Positions 35,256 to 47,135 of a stretch of 64,000 bases of DNA are shown here, piece by piece. The stretch comes from Chytridium lagenaria (taxonomy: Eukaryota > Chytridiomycota > Chytridiomycetes > Chytridiales > Chytridiaceae): NCBI GenBank assembly GCA_025449115.1, contig JAHLKC010000036.1, positions 62,001 to 126,000 of the forward strand, written 5' to 3'. A program made the translations under genes and the position numbers. A model generated the notes under the pieces. That model made no database searches. It worked only from the letters and a program-made list of their open reading frames with translations, and was not told where the DNA came from. Position 1 is the stretch's first letter; every line of letters begins with the position of its first letter.

Positions 35256-38200
35256 CTAAACCAACCTCCACCACTCTCCACCGACACCCGCCGACAACGG
35301 TCTCGTATCCGCCTGCACCCCACCAGGCGACGGTGTCGGGCCCCACCTTCCCGAACTCACTGTCGACGACCTCTGTCTCCTAGCAGGACTCGGTGGCACC
35401 CCATGAAGCTGTTCATCAAACGCCGATAGCCTCGATTCCACGGCCATGCTGACCTGCGTTGATATGAGGTCGGCGTGGGAGTCGAGGGCTGTATGGAGGG
35501 ATGCTTTGAAGAGACCAGGGAGGGCGTCGAGTCGCGTTTCAAGGGAGGTGATGTGGGTGGCGATGCTTTTCAAATCTGTCGGGGGTCGGTTTGGAGGAGG
35601 AGGGTCTTTGCGATTTGGGATTCAAAGACGGAGGAGACGCGTGTACGGGGAGGTGGTTTTGTGGGAGTGGTATCTGCCGGAATATCGTCTTTGCTTTCAT
35701 CAACGTGATCCCAGTCACGGTCTGCCGTGACGCTTCTCACAGGTGCATTTGTCATGTCGATCAGCATTTGCTCAAACTTGTCCAACCGTCCCTCAACACT
35801 GTTCAACAACGACACCACTTTTGCAGCGTCAGGTATCTCACCGTCAACAACGGCAATGCTTGTCTGTGATGAAGATTTCTGAAGCGCGGCTTCCACAGCG
35901 AGACGATCCATCCGTTCCACAAGTCCCAACAATTGTTGTTCGGCAACTGGATCACTGGACGTCTTGACACCCCAGCAAGAAGGGCTTCATCGACCTTTGC
36001 AGATATCTCGCCTAGACTTGATTTAAGCTCGGTCCAGGGTACAGGGATTTCTTGGGGTGTCTTGCTCCCTGAACCCTCGTAAGCTTGCACCTCTACCGCA
36101 AGATGATCTAGGCGATCCACCAATTTCAACAGTCTTTCGGCTTCCATATCCATTGGTGCTACGACGCTCTTGACGAGAGCGCCATCCAACCTTTCAGAAA
36201 CTTGAGCAAGGGTTTTTTGAATAATGTCCAAATCGTCTTGAATGGCGCGGGCGCAGCATGTTCACGTAACGTCTGCGCTTCAACAGCCAACTTTTCTATT
36301 CTCTCTGCAATGTTCAAGAGCTTGTCATCTGCAACGGTATCGGTGGGAAGTGCGGCAGCTGTCCGCGACATCTCAAGGCCATCGAGACGTGCAGATATCT
36401 TCTCTAAAGTCTGTTGCACGGTGTCGAGACCTTCAGCCTTAGGAATGTTCCTGGCCGTGTTCGTCACGGACAAAGAAGCCTCGATTCCATCAACCTCCGT
36501 GTAATAGCCGCAAGTCCGTCCATCACAGCCTCGGTCGCGATAGAGCGCGATTCATGTATCTGCGATGCGGCGGTACTCTCATTCACTTCCATCCGTGGTT
36601 CACTCGCCCAACCCCATTTTCAATCTTGTCCAATTTTCTCACGATATGCTCCAGCGCCGTCCGAATACTTTCCAAGGGTTCCGCTCTTGACGACGTTTCA
36701 ATGGTCTCAAGAAGTCTTGATACAAGGTCAAGGCTATGTTGGATTGTCTCTGCAGGGTGTAGAGATTGGATGTCTTTTAAATTGTTTTGAAAGGGAGTCA
36801 ATGGCGGTGACGAGGTTGTCGGAATGAGAGGGTGTGGATGTGGCGTTGTTAGCGTTGAGATGAGTGGTGATGGAGGTTATGGCGGTTTCGAGGGTGTCGA
36901 GTTTTTGCATGACGGGATGAGGAGGAGATTCGTCATCATCGTTTGATGATGCAGATCGCAATACCCCATTTCTGCAAGACTGGCCTCCATCGCCGTCACA
37001 CGCGTCGCCACCATCTCGGCTACATCCGGAACCATATGGTCCACAGACCTCTGTGTTGTGCTGGTTTCAACGGATTTAGGCACACCCTCTGAGGTGACAG
37101 TAATTTCATCAAGACGTTTAGTGATCGACTCCATAGCCTTTTCAAGGGTATCCAATTTCCTCATGACAGGGTGTTGGTCGTCCATATCCTCACGTTGGGG
37201 GGACATAGACCCCAACACCCCCATTTCAGAAAAGACGCGCCTCCATGGCGGCTATCCGTGTGGCCACCATCTCCGTCGCAGACACCTCCTCATCTCCCAC
37301 AACAACAGACCGTTGCGCCGTCGCGGTTTCAACTGGTCGACGCACCACACCAGCCACCACCTCCTCCATCTTCTCCAAAAACATTTTGGATTGCTTCTCA
37401 AGCGCCATCTGCATCGCCGTAGACACGGCCTTGACGAACGGCGAGTCGTCGCCTAATCCAAGTGCGACGTTGGAGTCTTTTAAATCCTTGATGGAGACGC
37501 CGGGTAGAAGACCTAACATCTGCGCGACCTCGCCTGTGGATGGTTCCTTTGCGGTTCGGGAGGGGATGATGGATGGAGGGGATGAGATGGGACGGCGTCG
37601 CTCAATAGGGCCAGCCGGTTGTTCTTTTGACACAAGAGCGGGGATTTCGGAAAACCCATCGACAATGGATGAGGTGATAGGAAGAGGAGTGCCGATTTCA
37701 ACGGTGACAGGGAGATCGCCTCTAACGGGAACAGGTGCGTTGACAGCGTCACCGTATTCAGGGAGCATCAAGAATCCAATCCACTCTTCTTCCCCATCTT
37801 TTAGGATGCTGGTATTGGTATTTCCAGCAGGCTTTGACGAGACCCTGATGGCAAGAGCGTAGACTCGTCGACATCCACGATCCACCAACCCCTCCACACC
37901 AATTTCAAACCCATTCCTCGTCGTGAACGTAGAGATTCTCTGAACATCAGTAGTGCCATTCTCCGCCTCAGCTTTCAGAACAGCCTCCCTAAGCGCTGCA
38001 ACGGTGACGTGACGCGTGCCGCCCCAGTAGGACACGGATGCGATGGGACGGTTCCAATCGGTTATAGGTTGGTTCCAAGTATCAACTCGAAGGGTTGTGT
38101 CATTGGACCAGTAGCGGATGGTGGCGAGGTCCATGGTTTTGGAGCTACATGCTTGGATGGAGGACTGTGGTCAACGTCAGAGGAGGTTTCATGCCATCCC

Positions 38201-40444
38201 AGACTGTGTTGGAGGGATTTGTTAAAAGTGATTTCGACGAGAAGGCTTGTGGATATGTCGCCAACACAAGTAAATTCGACTAGAATAAAAATTAGATTTA
38301 AATAAAAGGAAAGTGTTATGAGACGCACCATCAAAAAGAATCGGTCCTAGAATGGATCGCATAAAACTATATCCCGACCGCGTAACAGGTTGCGCCACCG
38401 TCGCAATCACCACAAATTTGGCCGCCCCACGAGGAGGGATGGTGCAAGGAAACGGTTTAGTTTCCGTAGGACTCACCACCTCCCCCGCACTCAACGTTAC
38501 AACTTTTGTCCACTCTTGTCCCTCAGATGTATCCGCCCTCATCTTCCAAAAAGCTTCCGCACTGGTGATGCAAATAGGAGACGAAGAGTCCAAGTTTTCA
38601 GCATAAATTTCCATGTAGAAGCGGTCATGGTCTCTGGACGTTAGATTGTTGACGGTGGTGCAGCGGATGGAGAGAAGGCTGCCGTTGCGTGCTTCGCAGG
38701 AGAATTTTTCGGCGTCACGTCCGATGGGAACTGGGAACGGTTCACAGTTCTTTTGGAGGGCCGAGGTTGGGACGTTGGGGTAGATTGAACGAAGGGCAGG
38801 TGCATCTAAAACGTTGGTTTCGGCAAGTAGACGTCGCTCTCCGAAAGACGAGATTGAGACGGTTCGACGCGGTCTAGTTTGGGAGCTTCTTCGGAGTCGT
38901 TAAATGTGAAATAAACTTTGTAGCATTCCGCTGCAATGGCTGTTGAGCTTTTGCAATATAACTGCAAGGACAAGGCGATAGATTTAGCATATACATTTTA
39001 ATTATTGCTGTAAATATAAATAAGATTCTCACCTCAATCCCACAAACACTGTTCCCTGTCTCATCTGCGATCCACTTGGCCGAGGCGACAGACTCTCCAT
39101 CAGGAAAGCCTGGAGAAACTCCTCGCGATTCTCCGATGGGTGAATTTGGATCCACTGCCTCAAAGTCTGTTCGGGAATATGTCCGGAAAACGGCACTTGA
39201 GATATGCGGACCCTCTAGGTAGACAAATAAATGATTGGGATGGGTAGGGTGTGTTGAGGCGATAACAGCAATTCGACCCTCCGGTCCCATGCGGTTATTG
39301 GTAAACCGATAGTCTTGCGAAAAGGCGGTGAGGAATGGCTGTGGATAAGTATAAGCTTAATGTACATGTACAATTCATTACTTGAACCATGCTTTCGTCC
39401 TCAGTGATAGACCAAACCCATTCAAAATATTTTGAATAAGGGTACTCGCTGTGATGAGAAGATTTGTGTTTCCCGCGTAAGCCTGATACCAAGGATTTGA
39501 AAGAAAATGCGTTTAACAAGCTTGGAGGACAAAAAATGACATAAAGAATACTCACATGGAGCCATATCACGACAACACTCATGGACACCTCCGTACATGA
39601 CTGGCGCAAACTTGTGATAAGAACACGACCCCAGCCGCATTCTGTGACTCTCGATAGTCCGTTCCGCACTGAACACAAACCGAAAACGATTCCGGGGCAA
39701 GGCAATCCTGATCATGCCACAAGTGTCGATATTTTGACCATATATTAGAAGCGAACCTCTCGCAGAGGATTGAGAGTCTTTCTTCTAAATCACTGGGGTC
39801 GACAAATAGACCTTGTATGGCAAGCATGTCTGCGATAACGCTCCTGGCGCTTCGTTTGATATGTAGAGGGGTGATATTTGGGATGGAGCTGGTGGAAAAT
39901 GCAGAAAATCTGTTGTAAGCACCTTGATCCGCATTTGTGCCGATCAGGAGAGGGAGTATGTCAACATTGCCTTTGGAGTTGAGGTCCAATGCAGCCTCCC
40001 ATTCGGCCAACACGTTATCCTCAGAATCCTCACTGATGGCTTCAAAAATAGCCAAAGACGGAGCTGATATGATCGGGACAACCAAACAGGAAGACTTGAG
40101 TGCTCCCAAGAACTGGTTTCTATACCCTTCACCGGCAACGAGGCTTTGTTTGTCCAAAAAGACCTGAAAATGCACGTCCTTAAGGTTACTGTTCACCTTG
40201 GCGGCCTCCACGATCCTACTCCGAAGCTTATCGCTGATCCGTTCAGCAAGAGCTGCATCGGTCTAAAGTTGGTTTCCAGAGTTGTAACAGGCGTCAGCAA
40301 ACCAAGATCATCTTGAAGAAGACATATTTCACATGCAAAAGGCTGTACCTTTACTCTGTAAGATATAAATACATGGAAGCGCTTCTCAGATGTAGTAGTT
40401 TCAGGAGATGATGTAGGAGAAGAAGAGGGGGAGCGCGAGAGCAT
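35256..40444 (-). CDS. TIR-domain protein with zinc-binding, beta-rich and coiled-coil regions
   Basis: Start ATG 40444 (alternative 40520), first intron 40348-40263. The TIR domain runs from EKRFHVFISYRVK (box-1-like) through VHFQVFLDKQSLVAGEGY, SSCLVVPIISAPS, to DNVLAEWEAALDL, whose glutamates sit where TIR NADases carry the catalytic Glu (inference), and VDILPLLIGT. Next is a Cys/His-rich block resembling a CHORD-type zinc module (CVQCGTDYRESQN, CSYHKF, HECCRDM, C-LRGKHKSSHH). Then come beta-rich segments (LFVYLEGPHISSAVFRTYSR; MEIYAENLDSSSPICITSAE; VEITFNKSLQHSLGW), and from about 37500 a long coiled coil with a duplicated unit (EMVATRIAAMEARL and HPVMRKLDTLEKAMESI, then EMVATRVTAMEASL and HPVMQKLDTLETAITSI). 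It ends with ETRLDALPGLFKASLHTAL plus DSHAD, the module shared with the adjacent gene. Several single-base frame changes (38790, 38160, 37230, 36965 and others). Confidence 0.85.
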
Positions 40445-41264
40445 CGCCTGCCTCGGGCATCACCATTTCTGACAATGACAATGATGTGTCGCCCTCAGCA
40501 GCAGAGCCGTCTTCCTGCATAATGTCTTTTGGATGATCAAGTTATTGGTGCTGCCCTTGTGTAACCAATGCAAACAATCAACGTTGGTGTAACAAATTGA
40601 AAGACTTACGACGGCTTAATAACTTGACTTACTTAATACTTAATAATAAATGAATGACACGCCTTTGTTAGGGGTGCCACCCGTATCCGAGATCTCGGAT
40701 AAAAACACGTGTTTTATCCGTCCGGGTGCGGATACGGATACCAAATTCTTACCAACACGGGTTTCGGATAGAAACCCGTGTTTATTTTCTATTAATTAAT
40801 TTTGTATTTATTTATTAATTTATTAATAATAAAAAATTGATGGAATAGTTATAAATATTGAGGACTTTCATTAATTTTACTTTTTTGCAGAGGGATTACG
40901 GTTTATAATTGTTAGCAATAAGGTATATGGATGTTAATTTCTAAGGGTGCGCTTGGATTCGCCAAAAAAAACGTTATTTCGTAAATTTTTGGCCCTAAAT
41001 CATTATTTTCTAAAATTGTTGGTTGGATTCATTTTTAATTTTCTAAAAGTGCGGAGGCAAATTCCTTAATGCAATATTTTACAAAAGTGCTGGATGGATT
41101 CAAATTTCGTTATTTCGCGAAATAATGATTTGCGAAAAAAATCATTAATTGAAATGTTATTAACGAAATATATGTCGGGACTCCGTTTTCACAGAATAAA
41201 GGTGACACAACACACAACCCTTGTCGTCAACACTGTAGTCATTTCACATCTGTTAAAAGCATCC

Positions 41265-42649
41265 ATGACGGAAGACGACGACAGCGACATCACGAACGCC
41301 GCGTTCATCATAGAAGGCACTCCTGTTATTACCAGCGCCAAACCCATGGGACTCTCGAAGTCAAAGAAGGAGGTGGGGAAGAAACAAGAGAAGACAGAAG
41401 GCCGTCAAAACCATAAGGGAAAAGCGAAGGAAGAGAGAGTCATCAAGGTTAAAGAAGAGGGTGGGAGGAAGCGGATCAAATGGACAGATAAACAATCGGC
41501 ATTTGTACTAGAAGCAATCGTCGGACAAAAGCAGCGTGGGAAAGGAACTGATGGCGGGGGCTTGAAGGCAGAATCATGGCAAAACATCATGGTTAATCTC
41601 AATGCCACTTTCCGAGTTGATTACACAGTTGATCAAATAAAAAGCCACTTTAATCAAATGGTATGTCTCTTTTCTCTTGCATTTTCTCTGGGTGGCTAAC
41701 AGAAAGTCAGTGGAAGCCACGGTATAATGCCATTAAGGCACTTAAGGACATGAGTGGGTTTGGCTGGTCGGAGGACATGCAGACTTTTACAGCACCCGAT
41801 GATGTGTGGGAGGCTTTATTAGCGGTGAGTTTCTTGTTATGATTACTGCGTCACGTATATTCTAATGGATTTGTTTTTCTTTATAATACAAAACAGCCTA
41901 TGGAAGAAAACAAAAAGAAAGCCTACATCTGGGTCAAAGAGTCAACCAACCTACACCTTTTCGTTAGTAGTCTCGAGGCCATTTTGGACGGTCAAGTGGC
42001 GACAGGAAAGGATGCCATCATGTTGAATGGTGACCATAATTCTGGACAGGAAGAGGAGAGTGACGACGACGAAAAAAACGAAGAGGAAACTGGAAAAGGA
42101 GTCAGCACTGTGATAAGCCTCTCTACTGCTGGAATGCGGTCTCGCACGTCATCGGCTGCATCTCGCACGTTGTCTGGTACACCTCTCGCATCGAAAACCT
42201 CTTCAGTTTCGACTCATCAAGATCAATTCCTTTTTTCCGATGAAGATGACGAAAGTTCGATCGAAGGTCCAGACTCCGCCCGCAAACGTAAAAGGCATGC
42301 AAAAGCGTCAGACAACGGTACGCATCGCGATCAAAAGAAGAAGAGTGAAAAGTCAAGTTTTGCCGCTGTCCTTAGTAACATAACGCAAGTTGTCAGTGAC
42401 ATTGGAGCACGTCGACAACATCGGATGGATACTTTTGAGCCTATCGACTATTTAAGCATCGCCACTGACATCTTATTCGAAAAGCAATCCGACCTCGAGC
42501 TTTCATCGCAGGAACTCGGCGAGGTTTTAAAGTCATTTGGTGAGAATGATCGCCTACCTCAGATTTTGGTGAAAATGAACGCGAAAGACGGGGAAGGGTC
42601 AGAAGCAACGAAGTCTTTCATCCGTACTTGTATTCCTAAGGATAATTAA
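41265..42649 (+). CDS. Myb/SANT-like DNA-binding protein of the Harbinger element
   Basis: Exons 41265-41660, 41711-41824, 41897-42649 (420 residues); introns join in phase. The trihelix Myb/SANT-like domain is recognisable: KWTDKQSAFVLEAIVGQ, an acidic-basic spacer, FNQMWKPRYNAIKALKDMSG across the first junction, FGWSEDMQTFTAPDDVW, then KKKAYIWVKESTNLHLF. Harbinger elements encode such a partner protein, which binds the ends and helps the transposase into the nucleus. The C-terminal half is acidic then basic (SARKRKRHAK), a likely nuclear signal. The start at 41265 is chosen because it opens the part (MTEDDDSDITNAAF) conserved in the relic at 1372-1767. Confidence 0.85.
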
Positions 42650-42713
42650 AAGTAAATAAATGTGGATGATATTCAAACCCATTTTATTATATTTTTTTAA
42701 AAAAAACGGTTTA

Positions 42714-44106
42714 TTAAGTTCGCGACGTGGACGTTCTTATGTATGCACAGTATGAGTCCCACATCTCGTTTGCAATGCCTAACCTCCAGTTTTCCGCGTC
42801 TGTATTATCTTCAGGTACCTCCATATTTTCCTCATTTTCTTCTAAGTATGCGGCACCGATGCCACCTCTTTGTTCCTCCAATGTCTCGATTGCAGAATCG
42901 GATATCCAATCTCGCCTCCCCCCCCTATGTATGAAGTTGTGCAAAAAGGAGAAAGCGTAGACCAGTCGTACTTGGGTTCGATAAGGATAGTCGACCATCC
43001 TTTTCAGAAGTGGGAATCGCCTCTTCAAGACCCCAAATATTCGCTCAACGACGTTGCGAAGCATAGCATGACGTAGATTGAAGAGCTCCTTCGCATTTTC
43101 CGGTTTTCTGTCTTCTCGTCCGCTCCCCTTTGACCACTCCTTTAAATGGTACCGAACCCCTCTAAACGGTGTCAACGTCTGCCGCGTCAAACCATATCCA
43201 GCATCTGCAAGATAGTAATGCCCATCAGGCACGACAAAAGCCCCCTTCCTCACAGCATCTTCCAGAACCCTTGCGTCACTGGCACTCCCTTCCCACCCCG
43301 CGTAAACAGTTTGAAAAGTCAAGTCAAAAGAGCATACTCCAAGGACATTTTGCGAGATGAACCCCTTACGATTTCGAAATCGAGGCTGATCGTTACATGG
43401 CACCATGGCCTCTACGTGGGTCCCGTCTAAAGCACCCAAGCAATTCTTGAAAAACGGGAAAAACTTGGGGTTGACGACAATCTCACGAGGAGTGGGCCAC
43501 CGGAGTATATCTTCGTTTGTTGGCAGCCGTATAAATTCTGACGCTACTTGCATGAGTTTGCGTAAAGTGTTGTTGAAGTGTCTGCTGATTGTCTCTTTGC
43601 TCAAGCGAAACTCCGTTGCTATCTGTCTGCTTGTTTTACCCCGCCCAACCTGTTATAGAAATGATGTGATGATTAGAAAGCAGTTCTCCGAGATGCTGAG
43701 TCTATAATAAATACCTGGATGAATAGTATTATCTGGTGTTCGACGGTTATTCCTTTTCTGGAATCTCTGAACCCGTGTTCTCTCAAAACGCTGCAAAGTT
43801 CTTGAAAACACAAGAGCTCATGCGGACTATTTCCCCAAAGCGCCAGTCCTGATACCCAACTAAATATTTAAAGTGCACTATTGCTGTTGCAGCACTGGTG
43901 GTAGGAGGCCTTATATCCATGTAAGCTTGATGGTACCAAAGGAGGAGCATTGCCATCATGGAAAGCAGAAGGAGAGAGAGTTCTTCATCCTCGTCCAGGT
44001 TCAAATCATCTTTCCGCTGACAACTGGAGTAAGGACGATACCTCGAGTTTGCGAAACGGTGGCGAAGATGGACATTAGCAGACCGTGACTGGATCTGCCG
44101 AGACAT
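42714..44106 (-). CDS. Harbinger (DDE_Tnp_4/HARBI1-type) transposase
   Basis: Exons about 44106-43715 and 43649-42714. The N-terminal exon has an acidic helix (DEDEELSLLLLSMMAML), then a HARBI-type stretch running RMSSCVFKNFAA / VLREHGFRDSRK. The second exon has a helix-turn-helix-like segment (TSRQIATEFRLSKETISRHF). The catalytic core shows GALDGTHVEA, LADAGYGLT and NVVERIFGVLKRRFP, giving the D-D-E triad. This enzyme cuts and pastes the element. The frame changes at an A4/T4 run (43785-43788); one more T restores AAFLREHG. If real, that frameshift would disable this copy. Confidence 0.88.
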
Positions 44107-44543
44107 GGTGAGGAACTTAACAAACACTATGGTTGTGACAACTTCCTGAATAATGTGCTGTGGTGCGAATCCAACCACCACTTTAGTTTATTACTGATGA
44201 CATTTTATTTCACAAATCATTGGGGTTTTATTAGCGGTGTGCGCAAGCGAAATAATGATTTCGCAAATAACATTATTTCAGATAATTTTGTGAAATCATT
44301 ATTTCGCCTGAAGCACCCCTTAATATTATTAGTGAAATAACGAAAAATCTGAATCCAAGCGCACCCTAATTCATTGATGAGAAAATGGGAAGAAGTGGGT
44401 TTAGAGTCGGACTTTAATTAGAGGAGTAATAGTCACCCGAAAAACACGGATAAACACGTGTGCCCAAGAAAATTTTCGGGTCCGGATGCCGGATAAGGCG
44501 GAATCCCGTATCCGAGATCACGGGTGGCACCCCTAGCCTTTGT

Positions 44544-45285
44544 TCCTTATATACTTTTTATATTACTCCATTCAACCCCATATATACCCATTCCATTCAT
44601 GTACATATTATTTATTTATTTATATTTATATACGTCAAGTGCATACCTTTTCATGATGGGTAACCCAGTCACTTCTTTATTCAACCATCACTCACTTTGG
44701 TATTTATCTCTGGGTACCTTGTGCAGGATGGTTTAAGAGGGTACCAGAATGTCAACATACTTTGTAGTTGATGTAACTTAGAAGTGGTTAAATAACGACT
44801 CTCTGTTAGAGCTCTGCACCCCAAATCATTATCTTCAACCTGTAAAATCCAAATCCTCTACAAGAGTATTCATCTGACTTCTCCTTGGACCTAATACTTC
44901 CATCAATGTGTTCTCCCGTAAGACCACACTCCATCCGCTAATTCGTCGCTATGATGGCTGTTGTTGTGGGCCTTATCCAACAAATTTCAAAGTAAATATT
45001 TACAACATCTTCGGCAAGTGACAAGCGCCAGTGTTTAGGAAAGTGAGACAATCACGGTGTCTTGGCCTAATTCGGTCAGAATGGTGATGAAGTATCACGC
45101 CCCTCCGTGACTCCGTCACTTCCGGCTCGTTTGTTAAAAACATTGGCTGAAACAAGAGGTCAACGCCCCTTCCGTAATAGCATTTTCTGGACCGTTAGAT
45201 TATAGACGACGGCAGACGACGGCAGATCACTCGCTCGATACCAATCCATTCCTCGCTTCTTGTTACCCAATTTAAACAACTATCC
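44544..45285. other. No gene seen
   Basis: AT-rich DNA to the right of the hAT element, then about 500 bp of ordinary intergenic sequence before the SAM-domain gene. Confidence 0.5.
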
Positions 45286-47135
45286 ATGAGGTATTCATTT
45301 CACATGATTCTTTCGTAATGCCTTCCTTCTCAGCGATGATGGAAGGACAAATTGGACACTCCTGGCTACGGCTTCCTACCAAGATTGGGTGGTGAGAACA
45401 GAAGCCCCGATATCAAGGACGAGCGTTGTGTTGATAAGATAGGAAATGGAATCGGTTGCGTTGCTAGCGATTACGTTGCTGCCATGGCCATTTGCAACTC
45501 GCATAGTGACTGTGGTGGTTTTATCTGCTGGGATAGTGTGACCAATGATGCCGTCAGGAGTTGCTATCCTCTTGTGGCTCCGATGCATTTAGGGGACGGA
45601 GGTGTGGGTTCATTGCAAAACGCTTACGTAAAACGTGGGTATTTTTTTATTATAGAGTCTTTCCTCATTCGGTTGACCTTTGAAAGGATACTTTGATGTC
45701 TATACTCACTTCTTATCTATATTAGAGGGAGCCGAAATTTTACAGAATGGCGCAAGCACGACTCCATTTCCATTTCCTCCACCGCCACCTTCCCCTGAGC
45801 CCTCTTCAAGTCCATCACCATCTCCGTCAGAATCTCCTTTGCCAGATCAAACTTCTCAAGGCGAAGGCACCACAAGGGGAGATGCAGAGACGACCGGGGT
45901 AGCTTCTTCCTCCTTGTCTGAGGGCCGTACAATGACGGCATCGATAGTGATACCTGTGACTGCCTCGATTTCGAGTGGAGTGTCCATGGGACTCGATGCG
46001 ACATCTGGACCAAATGGAGTTTCTAACGGTGGAGGCAGCTCAAGCAACGTCGGCACATCGTCTAGCTCAAATAATAGCCTCGTTGTCGGAATGAGCAGCG
46101 TCGCCGCTGCTATAGGTGTTGTTGGTGCTATTGCGTTTGCGGTGTTTCTCAGGCGCAGAAAGACAAAAAGCGCTGAATCTCTCAAATCCATGCCTTTTTC
46201 TAATCCTAAGCCTACCTCGACAAGTTATCCCCCTCATTCGAATGATGGCTCCTCCATCACGGCCCACGAAACTGGACATGCCAGATTTGGAGGCGCAGAC
46301 GTATCCAATACAATGCCTACTGGCTACGGGGCCAACCATACATCTGACAGCTTTACTTCAGGCATGGCCACCCCTCCACACCGCCAAGCTCCCGTCATTA
46401 TGCTGTCACCCATGTCCAAAGCCGCCGAAGCCTTCTCCGAACAGTCGCGTAACACTCCTTCTCCAACCCCATCAAACGCACATTATTCATCTGCCATGAC
46501 GACGACACCCACATACCCTCAGGGAGAATATAAAGCGAGACCAGAGAAGCAGCCATTTTACACCGCTGATATCGGTCACAACCACAGCCGCTCTCCGACC
46601 CACGTCTCGGTGGCGCCACCTTACATGCCACATTCATCTTCTCAAAATGTTGCGCCGTCTTCAGACGTCAAGACGCGATATAAAACTGATGGTCCATTGT
46701 TATCGCTTGACCAGCCACAAAGTTCTGCACGTGCAGCTTCACCACCGAAACCTCATGCAGCTACTTCTGTTGCGCCGGCCAGTGTCTCCAAGAGCGCTTA
46801 CATTCGTCAAACGGAGAATCAAAACGTCCATCCTCAAAGCTGGAACCCAAGGCAAACAGTGAACTGGTTGCATAGCAAGGGCATTGCGTCTTACATTATT
46901 ACAATTTTTGAGAGTAAGTTTCTCTTTTTCACAAAGTAGTGCATCATATTTACTTTGCTGTGCTTTAGCCAACTGTGTTAGTGGAAATGAGCTTTGGGAT
47001 ATGGATGCGTATCGTGTTTCGCTTCTTGGTCTGCAGGCTTCATCGGCGGACGTGAGCAAACTCTTAGAAGAGATACAGATTTTGAGAGAAAATTATGCCC
47101 CGACCGTCCCCGCCTTGCCTGTTTACAACAGTTGA
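45286..47135 (+). CDS. Single-pass membrane protein with cysteine-rich ectodomain and C-terminal SAM domain
   Basis: Likely exons: 45286-45290 (ATG AG), 45334 to about 45629, about 45680-46913, 46969-47135. The ectodomain has spaced cysteines (DERCVDKIGNGIGC, ICNSHSDCGGFICW), a pattern like WSC/PAN modules. A Pro/Ser-rich stalk follows, then one membrane helix (VGMSSVAAAIGVVGAIAFAV) and a basic FLRRRKTK. The cytoplasmic region is Pro/Ser/Thr-rich and disordered and ends in a SAM-like domain (WNPRQTVNWLHSKGIASYII, NELWDMDAYRVSLLGL, DVSKLLEEIQILRENY). SAM domains bind other SAM domains or kinases, so a surface sensor is plausible. The frame changes at a GGG run near 45387-45389. I see no clear signal peptide; the start is uncertain. 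Confidence 0.75.

Larger units (their letters stand above)
40945..44366. mobile_element. Complete PIF/Harbinger DNA transposon, 3.4 kb
   Basis: Terminal inverted repeats GGGTGCGCTTGGATTC (40945-40960) and GAATCCAAGCGCACCC (44351-44366) are flanked by TAA on both sides (40942-40944, 44367-44369), the 3-bp target duplication typical of this superfamily. Inside are the two expected genes in tail-to-tail order: a Myb/SANT-like DNA-binding protein on plus and a DDE transposase on minus. It sits inside a hAT element, so it arrived later. Confidence 0.93.
40669..44535. mobile_element. hAT-type element (non-autonomous) carrying a nested Harbinger
   Basis: The ends are inverted repeats: TAGGGGTGCCACCCG at 40669 and its complement CGGGTGGCACCCCTA ending at 44535. 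They are flanked by a perfect 8-bp duplication GCCTTTGT (40661-40668 and 44536-44543). An 8-bp target duplication and TAGGGGTG-type ends are hallmarks of hAT transposons. Subterminal DNA on both sides is packed with CGGATA/TATCCG motifs and CACGTG palindromes. Without the Harbinger insertion (40945-44366 plus one TAA) the element is about 440 bp with no coding capacity, so it is a non-autonomous derivative. Confidence 0.88.

Noticed and set aside
37245..37862. 205-codon plus frame
   Set aside because: Antisense of the coiled-coil part of the TIR gene.
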